Below, piece by piece: positions 1 to 8,200 of a stretch of DNA of 64,000 nucleotides (positions within the stretch are counted from its first letter, which is position 1; every line of letters begins with the position of its first letter). The position numbers were made by a program, and so were the translations under genes. The notes under the pieces were generated by a model that did not search any database, was not told the DNA's origin, and was given only the letters and a program-made list of their open reading frames with translations. This DNA is from Thalassotalea sp. Sam97 (lineage in GTDB: Bacteria > Pseudomonadota > Gammaproteobacteria > Enterobacterales > Alteromonadaceae), in assembly GCF_041379765.1 (NCBI RefSeq), contig NZ_CP166919.1, positions 1,798,001-1,862,000 of the forward strand, written 5' to 3'.

Positions 1-1559
1 GCTTTATCACGTTCCTGCCACAGGGTTTCGATGATTTTTGGTAAAAAATGTTTATCTCGTGAGAAATACGCGCCATCAAAGCCGGGGATCGGTGAATAGC
101 TTGCCACATCTGACATCATCTTTGACGCGTGAGTCAAATCGATGGAGTCCTTATCCACCATTAACTCATTACCAGGGTCACTATTCGTCTTTACATGCTC
201 TTTTATGCCTTCGATCATCCCCATCGGATCAATCTTAAAGGTGCGAATAATACTTGGATACAAGCTTTTAAAATCAAGTACCAGGACATTTTTATAGAGC
301 CCAGGAATTGAGTCCATAACAAAACCACCTGGTGAGACCAAATCACTCTCACCATCCCCCATATTTGGCGCCACATAGCCAGCCCGGTGCAGTTTGGGTA
401 AATAAAGGTTGGTAAATGCCGCCACACTGCCACCAATCCGATTAAGCTCAAGTCCGGTTAATTGAGTGCGTAAAATAGCGTATTGCAGTAGTTGTGTCTT
501 TTCAAAAATAAGCCACACTAAACGACAATCTTCAAGGTTATATTCCGCAAGCGCTTGCTTTTGATATAAGAATTTCCGAGTGATTTCCGCCATGCGGTTA
601 TCGACATCATCAATCGCCTTACCAAGCCCTAGCAGTGATTGGGCGACATTTTCAAGCGCGAAACTTGCAAAGCTATAGGTGGCCGACTTAAGCATATCAA
701 TGCCGTCAATGACCACACGCCCTGCAATATCCATAAATGATTGTTCAGGGCTTAATCGATTTTGTCGCCAATGCGGCGCACTGCCATCACGTCCAATCGC
801 AAACTTAATGTTATTTAAATCAAAGCGACGTTGTAATACCTTAAAGTCAAAATTAATGACGTTCCAACCAATCATGACATCGGGATCGAGCTCACTTATC
901 AGACCAATAAAGCGCATTAGCAGACTGTATTCATCGTCAAGCCATTCTATGTAATCGCTAGCATCGGCTTCTTTCTCGCCAATCATCAATACTTTTTCAA
1001 TATTGGCACCGTCAGCTGTTTGACCATAGAAACCAATAGAGTACAACTCACCGTCAAACGCGCATTCAATATCTATTGAAAGCATCAATAGCGAGGGTTT
1101 ATAGTTTGCACGGCGCATCTTAGCTTTTGTTATTCGTGAAAAGCCATGAGCAACGCTTGCAAAACCGGTAAATTCACATCCACCATTAATAAAGCGCTCC
1201 ATAACATAGCGATCTTCAGGACGGATATCGTCCTCATAACATTTTATCGACGCCTGGCTCAGTATGTCCCGAGCACGAAAAAAACTGGTCAGAGTCTTGA
1301 AATACAGTGCGTAGACAGGCTGTTCAGAGAATGTGCTCATCGGTACGGCTTTATCTTTAACGGCAATGTTGGCATTAAGCAAATATTGGCGAGCATTATC
1401 AATGCTGACCGACTCGACAAAAAATACCGCCTGTTGATCAGCAATAACAAGCTCAACGGGTCCTATATCGGTTTGTAACCAATAGGTAAGTTGTAATGCC
1501 CCGTTAACGTCTCGGGCTTGGCGAGTGAGTACAAAACCTTTTTCGATGCGTGACTGCAT
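1..1559 (-). CDS. polB: DNA polymerase II (partial, C-terminus beyond window)
   Basis: Family B DNA polymerase with proofreading, used in SOS translesion synthesis and replication restart. The reading frame is open from an ATG at 1557-1559 to the window edge, giving 519 N-terminal residues of a protein that is about 780 residues in E. coli. Exonuclease motif I (SIDIE, about residues 161-165), exonuclease motif II (GWNVINFDF, about 231-239) and polymerase motif A (DFKSLYPSII, about 429-438) are all present. The KxY and DTD regions are cut off. The gene diverges from dinG, and a LexA box sits 25 bp upstream of its start, as expected for an SOS gene. No strong Shine-Dalgarno sequence is visible. 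Identification is secure; only the 3' part is missing. Confidence 0.95.
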   Translation of the reverse strand, partial: MQSRIEKGFVLTRQARDVNGALQLTYWLQTDIGPVELVIADQQAVFFVESVSIDNARQYLLNANIAVKDKAVPMSTFSEQPVYALYFKTLTSFFRARDILSQASIKCYEDDIRPEDRYVMERFINGGCEFTGFASVAHGFSRITKAKMRRANYKPSLLMLSIDIECAFDGELYSIGFYGQTADGANIEKVLMIGEKEADASDYIEWLDDEYSLLMRFIGLISELDPDVMIGWNVINFDFKVLQRRFDLNNIKFAIGRDGSAPHWRQNRLSPEQSFMDIAGRVVIDGIDMLKSATYSFASFALENVAQSLLGLGKAIDDVDNRMAEITRKFLYQKQALAEYNLEDCRLVWLIFEKTQLLQYAILRTQLTGLELNRIGGSVAAFTNLYLPKLHRAGYVAPNMGDGESDLVSPGGFVMDSIPGLYKNVLVLDFKSLYPSIIRTFKIDPMGMIEGIKEHVKTNSDPGNELMVDKDSIDLTHASKMMSDVASYSPIPGFDGAYFSRDKHFLPKIIETLWQERDK

Positions 1560-1583
1560 TTTGGCTCGAATTAAAATAAAAAC

Positions 1584-1599
1584 CTGTTAATATATACAG
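1584..1599. promoter_or_regulatory. LexA (SOS) box shared by polB and dinG
   Basis: The sequence CTGTTAATATATACAG matches CTG-N10-CAG, with the alternating A/T core typical of gammaproteobacterial LexA operators. It lies in the 94-bp gap between the divergent polB and dinG genes, so one operator could repress both. Both genes are LexA-controlled in E. coli. Confidence 0.85.
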
Positions 1600-1653
1600 C
1601 ACATGGTAACGGTTTATGGCGATAAAAAAAAGCGCCGCGGAAATTGAAGTTGT

Positions 1654-3747
1654 ATGTTAGGTGAAAAAACCAAGGAAACCATTCGCAGCGCCTATAAAAA
1701 TATTGGCAAAAGTCTGGAAAATTTTAGTCCTCGTAAAGAGCAGGCATACCTGATTGCTGAAATTGCAAAAACGTTGGCCGGTGAATACAGTAAAGATACC
1801 CGTCACATCGTCATTGAAGCCGGCACGGGGACAGGTAAATCGTTAGCATACTGCCTGGGTACCATACCGCTTGCGTTGAAACGCAAAAAAAAGGTCATCA
1901 TCTCCAGTGCAACCGTTGCTCTTCAAGAGCAGCTGGTTGATAAAGACTTGCCTTTCATTTTGAAACACGCAGGTATCAGCTTTAACTATTGCTTGGTTAA
2001 AGGACGTCAACGTTATGTCTGTAGACAAAAACTGGCACTCGCCAATCATGGCAATGCTGATGACGAGGACATAAGCCAAACCGTCATGTTTGAGCAAAAG
2101 CCCAATAAACAAGACATCAACCTATTAAGGCGTTTAGACAAAGCCCTTAATGAGGGTAAGTGGCAAGGCGACCGCGATACCTGGCCAACGCCTATTCCAA
2201 ATCATATTTGGCAACATATTCAGTGTGATAAACACAGTTGCTTGCGCCACTTACCAGAGCACAGTCATTGTCCGTTTCATAAAGCTCGTGAACTTATGGA
2301 TGTTGCCGATGTATTAGTGGTCAATCACAGTTTGTTATTAGCCGACCTTGAATTAGGTGGGGGAAAAATTCTGACTGATCCTGAAGACAGCATCTACGTG
2401 ATAGATGAGGCACATCATTTACCTGATATAACCCGGGATCATGCGTCAGCCATGGCAACCGTGAAAGGCGCCATTGAGTGGCTCCAGCGTGTCGCCGTCA
2501 CCAGCGATAAAATCAATAAACTATGTAGCTCGGATCGTAGCATATCACCGAGCATCAAACTGGCGGACTTTTCGGATGAGATGATCGCTGATTTACGAAA
2601 AGTAAATGAATTTTTTGACGCCAACCAAAACCTATTTTTTGCCCAAGACAGTCAATACCGCTTTGAAAATGGCGTCATTCCCGATGAGCTAAGACATATT
2701 GCTGATGATATTCAAACCGTAGCGCATAAAGCACTGGCTGAAATAAACAAACTCTATAATTTGTTGCTTGAGGAAGTCAAAGACGGCAATGTGCAAATGC
2801 ACAAAGCCGAGCCGTTACTCGGTGAAGCGGGTTTTGAAATTCAGCGCTTAGAAAACTTAGAGAAAATTTGGCAAATGTACGCCAAGCAAGACTCAGATAA
2901 AGGGGCGCCGTTAGCACGCTGGATTGAGAAAACCAGCGGTAAGCGCGATGACTATTTAGTCAGTGCTTCCCCCATTGACGTCGGGTTTATGTTACAAGAT
3001 GCCTTATGGAATAAATGCGATGGTGCAGTGTTATGCTCAGCAACGATTTGCGCGCTGAACTCCTTTGAACATTTTCGCCGTCAAGCTGGCCTTGGCATCA
3101 ACGATGGTACCCAATACAAGAAGTTAAATTCACCGTTTAATTATCAAGAAAATGCCGTATTGTTTATCCCTAAAATGCAATATGAGCCAACCGCTAGCGA
3201 TGCATTCACCCAAGAGCTGATCAGTAAACTGCCTAAACTGCTGCGTGAAAAACAAGGCAACCTAGTACTATTTTCATCTTACTGGCAAATGCAGCAGGTT
3301 GTCGACGCGCTGAGAAAAAAGAAAAAGTATCAAGATATTTTGGTCCAAGGTGAAGAATCACGACAGCAAATCATTGATACCCATAAGGCCCGCTGTAATA
3401 AAGGCGAAACAAGTATTGTTTTTGGCAGTCAAAGTTTCAGTGAAGGGTTGGACTTACCGGGTAAATACTTAACCAACTTGATCATTACAAAATTGCCATT
3501 TGCCGTACCAACCTCGCCCGTTGAACAGGCTCAAGCGGAATACATAAAACTCAAAGGTGGTAACCCGTTTATGCAAATTGCTGTACCTGATGCATCAAAA
3601 AAATTGGTGCAGTCTTGTGGGCGCTTACTGCGTAATGAAAAAGATACCGGTATGATCACCATTTTAGATCGACGCTTAGTGACCAAGCGTTATGGCAAAG
3701 AATTGATTAACTCACTGCCCCCTTACCGCTTAAATATTGAGGCGTGA
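1654..3747 (+). CDS. dinG: ATP-dependent DNA helicase DinG (XPD-like, Fe-S)
   Basis: A 5'-3' superfamily 2 helicase that unwinds R-loops, D-loops and G-quadruplexes during DNA damage. The 697 residues are close to the 716 of E. coli DinG. Walker A is EAGTGTGKS (about 55-63), the DEAH box is IDEAHHLP (about 250-257), and helicase motif VI is QSCGRLLRN near the C-terminus. Four cysteines suited to the [4Fe-4S] cluster are C123, C191, C196 and C206, with the C-x4-C spacing of the family. It diverges from polB across a LexA box and is probably SOS induced. The start is the first ATG after the box; the ribosome binding site is weak. Confidence 0.95.
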   Translation: MLGEKTKETIRSAYKNIGKSLENFSPRKEQAYLIAEIAKTLAGEYSKDTRHIVIEAGTGTGKSLAYCLGTIPLALKRKKKVIISSATVALQEQLVDKDLPFILKHAGISFNYCLVKGRQRYVCRQKLALANHGNADDEDISQTVMFEQKPNKQDINLLRRLDKALNEGKWQGDRDTWPTPIPNHIWQHIQCDKHSCLRHLPEHSHCPFHKARELMDVADVLVVNHSLLLADLELGGGKILTDPEDSIYVIDEAHHLPDITRDHASAMATVKGAIEWLQRVAVTSDKINKLCSSDRSISPSIKLADFSDEMIADLRKVNEFFDANQNLFFAQDSQYRFENGVIPDELRHIADDIQTVAHKALAEINKLYNLLLEEVKDGNVQMHKAEPLLGEAGFEIQRLENLEKIWQMYAKQDSDKGAPLARWIEKTSGKRDDYLVSASPIDVGFMLQDALWNKCDGAVLCSATICALNSFEHFRRQAGLGINDGTQYKKLNSPFNYQENAVLFIPKMQYEPTASDAFTQELISKLPKLLREKQGNLVLFSSYWQMQQVVDALRKKKKYQDILVQGEESRQQIIDTHKARCNKGETSIVFGSQSFSEGLDLPGKYLTNLIITKLPFAVPTSPVEQAQAEYIKLKGGNPFMQIAVPDASKKLVQSCGRLLRNEKDTGMITILDRRLVTKRYGKELINSLPPYRLNIEA

Positions 3748-3864
3748 GTTTACCTCGAACGCTTACCGATACATATCTGATTTATCATAATAAAAACACG
3801 TAGTGCTGTCTGTACGAGCTCATGTTTGCTGACAAGCATGAGCTAGCGTAGACGCAAATACCAG

Positions 3865-4665
3865 CTATAGGACGTGGCTCACCATTTTCGCGCTGATTAG
3901 CATAACAAAAACAGCAAAGACTTTGCGTAGCGTATTTATCGGTAAACTGTGTGCCAATTTCACGCCCACCGGTGCGGTGAGATAACTGGTAAACGATAAT
4001 ACGATCACAGCGGGCCAATAGACAAAGCCCCAATGATTATCAAGGTTAATCGTCACCGGCCAGCCATTAACGATATAGCCTAAAGTACCAGCTAAGGCGA
4101 TAGGAAATCCGCAGGCCGCTGAAGTACCAATCGCTTGCTTGATATCAACATTACGATTAGCAAGATATGGTACGGTTAACGTCCCCCCCCCAATGGAAAC
4201 AAGTGACGAAATAGCACCAATGCCCGCTCCAGCAGAAAACAATGAGCGCCTAGAGCCCAGTTGTTTTGACTCAACAACGGGTTTATTGATAAATAAATTA
4301 ATGGCAACGTACGCCATAAACAGAGCGAAAAATACCGCTAAATATATCGGCTTGCTGTAAGCGGCGATATAGGTGGCAAAGAACGCACCTAATAAAATCC
4401 CCGGCACCATTGATTTCACGACCGGCCAGAGTACACCTTGTCGTCTATGATGTGCTTTCAAACTTGATATTGACGTCACTATGATACATGCCATCGACGT
4501 ACCAAGCGCTAAATGAACAATGTGCTCGCTACTCACGCCCATCATAACAAAAATGCTGGTCAGCATCGGTACCATAATGGCACCGCCGCCAATGCCAAGT
4601 AATCCAGCAAGCACACCCGTAACCGAGCCGAGTAATAACAGTAAAACGACAATTTCTAACGTCAC
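3865..4665 (-). CDS. Sulfite exporter TauE/SafE family membrane protein
   Basis: A 266-residue inner-membrane protein of the TauE/SafE (old DUF81) family, members of which export sulfite, sulfoacetate or related organosulfur anions. About eight hydrophobic segments are visible, with the family's two repeated glycine-rich motifs: GLLGIGGGAIMVP near residue 22 and VSIGGGTLTVPYLA near residue 157. The start is a GTG with AGGAT about ten bases upstream. The next gene upstream on this strand is queE, about 75 bp away. The substrate cannot be told from sequence. Confidence 0.85.
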   Translation of the reverse strand: MTLEIVVLLLLLGSVTGVLAGLLGIGGGAIMVPMLTSIFVMMGVSSEHIVHLALGTSMACIIVTSISSLKAHHRRQGVLWPVVKSMVPGILLGAFFATYIAAYSKPIYLAVFFALFMAYVAINLFINKPVVESKQLGSRRSLFSAGAGIGAISSLVSIGGGTLTVPYLANRNVDIKQAIGTSAACGFPIALAGTLGYIVNGWPVTINLDNHWGFVYWPAVIVLSFTSYLTAPVGVKLAHSLPINTLRKVFAVFVMLISAKMVSHVL

Positions 4666-4740
4666 AGGTGGATATCCTTATCGTTGCAAATGTGCTGACA
4701 ATACGTTGAGCTATATAAACCCTGATTGGATTAGCCGATA

Positions 4741-5412
4741 TTACTCAATACCAATGTATTTGTGAACTTGAATCGACAAACGCCAGTTATTGGCAATGCA
4801 CGTATCAATGGCAAGTTTCGTCGCTCGCTCTTTTTGACTGATTGGTTGAAGATAAACTTGAGTATTTTCTACGTTATGCTCTTTTATCAACGCTTTTAAA
4901 TCATTAACGTGTTGCTCTGTTGCTACTGGATGCTTAATTTCATTGGCGCGTTGCATCGCGCTTGCAAGCACCTCATAGCCTCCACGCATATTCACTTTGG
5001 GAGATACCGTTACCCAACATGCGTCGGTTGTGTTAATTTCAAAGGTCCCCGATGTTTCAATTTGTGTCGAGTAACCTTGGCGCTCAAATAAAGTGCACAA
5101 CGGTGTTAAGTCATACATCGCTGGCTCGCCACCGGTAATAACAATATGACGTGCATGATAACCTTGATCTTGTACGGTCTGGAGAATATCCTCGCTCGTC
5201 ATTGCCACCCACTCTTCCGTCTCTGATGATTTATTAAGCACCGTTTGAGCAGAGACTTGTTTGTCAAGATCAATTTCCCAGGTATGCTTAGTATCACACC
5301 AACTACACCCTACGGGGCAGCCTTGTAAGCGAATAAAAATAGACGGCTGCCCAGTAAACGAGCCTTCACCCTGAATGGTTTCAAATAATTCATTGATTTT
5401 ATAAACAGTCAT
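4741..5412 (-). CDS. queE: 7-carboxy-7-deazaguanine synthase QueE
   Basis: Radical SAM enzyme converting 6-carboxytetrahydropterin to 7-carboxy-7-deazaguanine in preQ0/queuosine synthesis. It has the short N-terminal substrate motif ETIQGEGSFTGQPSIF (about residues 10-25), a CPVGCSWCD cluster motif (C-x3-C-x2-C, about residues 32-40), and ITGGEPAMYDL for SAM binding. The 223-residue length is normal. It diverges from queC, the next enzyme of the pathway, across a 143-bp gap, so the two are likely controlled together. No preQ1 riboswitch could be recognised in that gap. Confidence 0.95.
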   Translation of the reverse strand: MTVYKINELFETIQGEGSFTGQPSIFIRLQGCPVGCSWCDTKHTWEIDLDKQVSAQTVLNKSSETEEWVAMTSEDILQTVQDQGYHARHIVITGGEPAMYDLTPLCTLFERQGYSTQIETSGTFEINTTDACWVTVSPKVNMRGGYEVLASAMQRANEIKHPVATEQHVNDLKALIKEHNVENTQVYLQPISQKERATKLAIDTCIANNWRLSIQVHKYIGIE

Positions 5413-5555
5413 AATATGTTTTTCAAAAATGGGACATTTCGAGTAAAATTATGCTTTTAGCAGAACTTTTTTGCAGATGTCGGTCAGTATACCTTATCTG
5501 CGACTAAGTTGATTAACTATTTCATCAAAATGCTTACTAAGCAAAAGGCGTAATT

Positions 5556-6224
5556 ATGTCAGACACTCCTTCAAACAACGTAGTGGTCATTTATTCAGGC
5601 GGGATGGACTCGTTTACCGTTCTTAACAGGGCTTTAGAAGACGGTAAAAATGTCTACGCACTAACTTTTGATTATGGACAAAAGCACGTTAAAGAAATTG
5701 AATACGCACGGAATGTCTGTAATGAACTAAACATAGAGCACAAAGTCATTGATATTACTGCGATCAACCAATTGCTTGCCGGATCGTCACTTACCGATAG
5801 CATTGATATCCCGGAAGGTCATTACGAAGAAGAGTCGATGAAATCGACTGTAGTACCCAATCGCAATATGATCCTATTGTCGCTTGCAGTTGGCTATGCC
5901 GTTTCCGTTGGTGCATCACAAGTATACTACGGCGCCCATTCAGGTGATCATGCGATATACCCAGATTGTCGACCTGAGTTCGTTGAAAAAATGAATGACG
6001 TGTGCCAAATAGCCAATTACGAGCCAGTAACAATCCATAGTCCATACCTGCTCCAATCAAAAATTGAGATTTTAACGGACGGTCTGCGCATGGGCTTAGA
6101 TTATAGTAAAACGTGGACGTGTTATAACGGTCGTGAAAAAGCCTGTGGTAAGTGTGGGGCGTGTCAAGAGCGTCTCGAGGCGTTCAGCGAAAATAATCAA
6201 ACCGATCCGCTCGCTTACGAATAG
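5556..6224 (+). CDS. queC: 7-cyano-7-deazaguanine (preQ0) synthase QueC
   Basis: ATP-dependent enzyme that turns 7-carboxy-7-deazaguanine into preQ0 for queuosine in tRNA. The N-terminal PP-loop motif YSGGMDSFT (about residues 13-21) binds ATP. The C-terminal zinc site is CYNGREKACGKCGAC (about residues 189-203), with four cysteines in the family spacing. The 222-residue length is typical. The start is preceded by AAAGG. It diverges from queE. The queD and queF genes are not in this window. Confidence 0.96.
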   Translation: MSDTPSNNVVVIYSGGMDSFTVLNRALEDGKNVYALTFDYGQKHVKEIEYARNVCNELNIEHKVIDITAINQLLAGSSLTDSIDIPEGHYEEESMKSTVVPNRNMILLSLAVGYAVSVGASQVYYGAHSGDHAIYPDCRPEFVEKMNDVCQIANYEPVTIHSPYLLQSKIEILTDGLRMGLDYSKTWTCYNGREKACGKCGACQERLEAFSENNQTDPLAYE

Positions 6225-6250
6225 TCATTAGCTGGCATTGTTAGACCCAT

Positions 6251-6285
6251 AGACACAGTGCCCGCGAAAAGCGATAACTGTGTCT
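6251..6285 (+). terminator. Hairpin downstream of queC
   Basis: Arms AGACACAGT (6251-6259) and ACTGTGTCT (6277-6285) form a perfect 9-bp stem, with a further CGC/GCG pairing inside the loop. No T-run follows, so it may be a Rho-independent terminator of weak form or an mRNA 3'-end stabiliser for queC. Confidence 0.45.
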
Positions 6286-6383
6286 GGTTGGATTTTAACC
6301 CTCTCCTCAATAATCCTCTATGAGACGATATGGTTTTTACGTATTGGGCAATGCTAATGCAATGGACTCAGTGATATCTGCCG

Positions 6384-6821
6384 TTAATGACCAACGGTAT
6401 CTTTACCTTCACCACCAAAGTGAGTTGCTAAGTAACCAATAATAAAACCGATAATCGCCCCTTCCAGCGTCAACCAAAACGGTGAAGAAAACAAACCGGC
6501 TTCATCAAACACCGCTAACAGTAGGGCTTGCATCGTATCATAAGCAAAAAACACTAAGACAAAATTCATCCACGCGCCAATTAACGGTGCCCTAAACCAC
6601 CATGGCATAGGCAGTTTTAAAATAGGATGATAGGTAAATACACCAAACACGCCAATGATAGCGCCTACCGTCGTATACCAAAACAACAGCCCCCATCGCA
6701 ACAATTCATTTGCATCGGGTAAGAAATACGGTAAACAAAAAAAGCCGACTAAACCAAACAAAAATCCGAGAAACTTACCTATGGCAATGCGTGTCATTAA
6801 TGATGGCGTAGTAAACATCAT
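6384..6821 (-). CDS. Four-helix integral membrane protein of unknown function
   Basis: A 145-residue protein that is almost entirely membrane. Hydrophobic helices lie near residues 10-30, 42-64, 80-103 and 117-136. The N-terminus is short and the C-terminus ends in a glycine/charged tail. AGGAG sits six bases before the first ATG, which settles the start. It is followed upstream on the same strand by other small membrane proteins and an ABM-domain protein (to 7920), which may form one transcript. The family was not recognised and no function can be given. Confidence 0.75.
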   Translation of the reverse strand: MMFTTPSLMTRIAIGKFLGFLFGLVGFFCLPYFLPDANELLRWGLLFWYTTVGAIIGVFGVFTYHPILKLPMPWWFRAPLIGAWMNFVLVFFAYDTMQALLLAVFDEAGLFSSPFWLTLEGAIIGFIIGYLATHFGGEGKDTVGH

Positions 6822-6932
6822 TTAAGTCTCCTATTGGCTTGTCACGTTAACGAGTAAGTCCATTGATATACAACATAAATACACAGTATGTGTTAAGCAT
6901 AAGAGGAAAATACGTTATCGCCAATGATGGCC

Positions 6933-7322
6933 TTATAAAATCATTGCACCATGCATCGCAAAACCCCCTATTGCGACAAAGAACAGCCACTGAAATAACT
7001 TAAGCAACGGTTTTTCTAATCCGGATCTCAAGGCGATGATGATCTGCCAAAGTGCAAACGCTAAGTAATTACTCGCAATGAACGTTGCCAGAACTTTACC
7101 GCTTGCCACGGAAATAACTCCGAATCCAGCGAGTAGCAATACAAGTGTTGACAATAACAGAAAAACCGATACGTAATGAAACACGCAATGCATCACATGC
7201 TTAGCAACGGTTGGCACATTCGCCGTTAACATTGGCGTTAAAAACTGTTTTTTCCCCACAGTAAAATGGCCAACAACCGTAAATAACGCTAACATCCCAG
7301 ATAATACAAACCATAGATTCAT
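6933..7322 (-). CDS. Small integral membrane protein of unknown function
   Basis: A 129-residue, four-helix membrane protein. The frame is open further upstream to 7412, but that extension overlaps the neighbouring ABM gene. An ATG at 7320-7322 preceded by GGAGAAGATCTG is the better start. Conserved-looking features are a HFTVGKK loop after helix 1 and an HCVFHYVSV segment in helix 2. The arrangement with the ABM-domain gene just upstream (49-bp gap) suggests co-transcription. The family was not recognised. Confidence 0.7.
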   Translation of the reverse strand: MNLWFVLSGMLALFTVVGHFTVGKKQFLTPMLTANVPTVAKHVMHCVFHYVSVFLLLSTLVLLLAGFGVISVASGKVLATFIASNYLAFALWQIIIALRSGLEKPLLKLFQWLFFVAIGGFAMHGAMIL

Positions 7323-7371
7323 CAGATCTTCTCCAATTGAGTCAAGATAGATGGGTAATGCCCAACGATAT

Positions 7372-7683
7372 TTAGCGTAAATTCCAGTCCTTGGCAGGAA
7401 CCGTGTAGACACGCTTTATTTCTACAACCTCTACACGGTAGGAGTCATACCACCGGTCTTGGCCATTGTGTTGTGCTAACCAATGTTGGGGATCATTCTT
7501 CCAATGTTTTATTGATTGTTCATTCGGCCAATAAGAAATGGCTATTTCTTTCATACCATCACTTAATGCAACAAAATCTAAGCAACCATATTTTGTCATC
7601 GCCAGATCCCGCATTATCGCCACAGTTGAATGATATTCATCATCCAAAACGGCCGTTGTCGCAGTAAAAATAACCGCATACAT
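7372..7683 (-). CDS. Antibiotic biosynthesis monooxygenase (ABM) domain protein
   Basis: A 103-residue single-domain dimeric alpha/beta-barrel (ABM superfamily) protein. The pattern EIAISYWPNEQSIKHWKND, followed by H..AQ..G...WY..Y.V.V..I.R, is the hallmark of the subgroup often annotated as ABM monooxygenase or YqjZ-like. Members oxidise small aromatics, degrade haem or have no known reaction, so the substrate is unknown here. It lies between small membrane protein genes on the same strand. Confidence 0.8.
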   Translation of the reverse strand: MYAVIFTATTAVLDDEYHSTVAIMRDLAMTKYGCLDFVALSDGMKEIAISYWPNEQSIKHWKNDPQHWLAQHNGQDRWYDSYRVEVVEIKRVYTVPAKDWNLR

Positions 7684-7755
7684 CGTTGCTACCCCTTTTC
7701 GATAATAACAGCTATGCCACCAAGTAAGATTTTAAAGATATATTGTTTTTCGACA

Positions 7756-7920
7756 TCATTTGTTTTTTTTAAACACACCTAGCCAAAACGCCAATTCAAA
7801 CACCCCACCAACAACAGTAAATATCAACATGCCCTTTCGACTACCAACAAGGTAAAAAGCAAGCGCAACAACGAATAAAACGACCAAAATAAGCCAACGG
7901 GTAACATTACTCATCATCAT
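7756..7920 (-). CDS. 54-residue two-helix membrane protein
   Basis: A short ORF beginning with three tandem ATG codons (7920, 7917, 7914) behind AGGAAT; the second or third ATG has the better spacing. It encodes a helix (LILVVLFVVALAFYLV), a basic turn (GSRKG) and a second helix (MLIFTVVGGVFELAFWLGVF), then KKNK and a stop. A helical hairpin with positive loops and a proper ribosome binding site supports a real small membrane protein. It heads the cluster 6384-7920. Function unknown. Confidence 0.6.
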   Translation of the reverse strand: MMMSNVTRWLILVVLFVVALAFYLVGSRKGMLIFTVVGGVFELAFWLGVFKKNK

Positions 7921-8015
7921 ATTCCTATAAGTATAGATTTACTTCTCTGCTACTGGGACTCAGGTTATCAATAACACAGCGCTAACGTCGCTCATTCATC
8001 ATGGTTGGTGATGCA

Positions 8016-8200
8016 GTGAACTACCCATCGACGCCACTACGTGTCGATCAATGGGCTTCAACAGTCTAGCTTTTAAAGCTAGGCTGCTTCATTTTTCTCA
8101 GTTCCAACAGCAAACTCCGATAGCTCGAAGACTTTCACTTTACTAGCTGATTTCTGCTGAGACGTGGGTCTTACCCTAGCGACGATTCCAGCCGCAATTA
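8016..8200 (-). ncRNA. Candidate omega RNA (TnpB guide scaffold)
   Basis: In IS605-type elements the guide RNA of TnpB is made from the 3' end of tnpB through the right end, and the guide is the flanking DNA. Here the tnpB stop overlaps a 17-bp hairpin (8066-8082) and is followed by the 32-nt end palindrome (8024-8055). The guide would be roughly 7996-8015 on the minus strand. Limits and existence are inferred from family knowledge, not from expression. Confidence 0.4.
8024..8055. repeat. IS605-like subterminal hairpin, tnpB side
   Basis: An imperfect palindrome with outer arms CCCAT/ATGGG and inner arms CGAC/GTCG around an ACG-rich loop. It differs from the copy at 9753-9784 only at positions in the loop and inner stem. 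It is the likely TnpA recognition hairpin of the right end. Confidence 0.75.

Noticed and set aside
679..1478. ORFs on the plus strand opposite polB (679-954 and 1146-1478)
   Set aside because: Both are antisense to a clearly conserved polymerase frame and lack ribosome binding sites.
5413..5555. PreQ1 riboswitch between queE and queC
   Set aside because: No combination of a C-rich stem and A-rich tail of the known classes could be found by eye.
8024..8055. Rho-independent terminator of tnpB
   Set aside because: The palindrome recurs at the other end of the element in the same orientation and lacks a T-run, so it is an element end.
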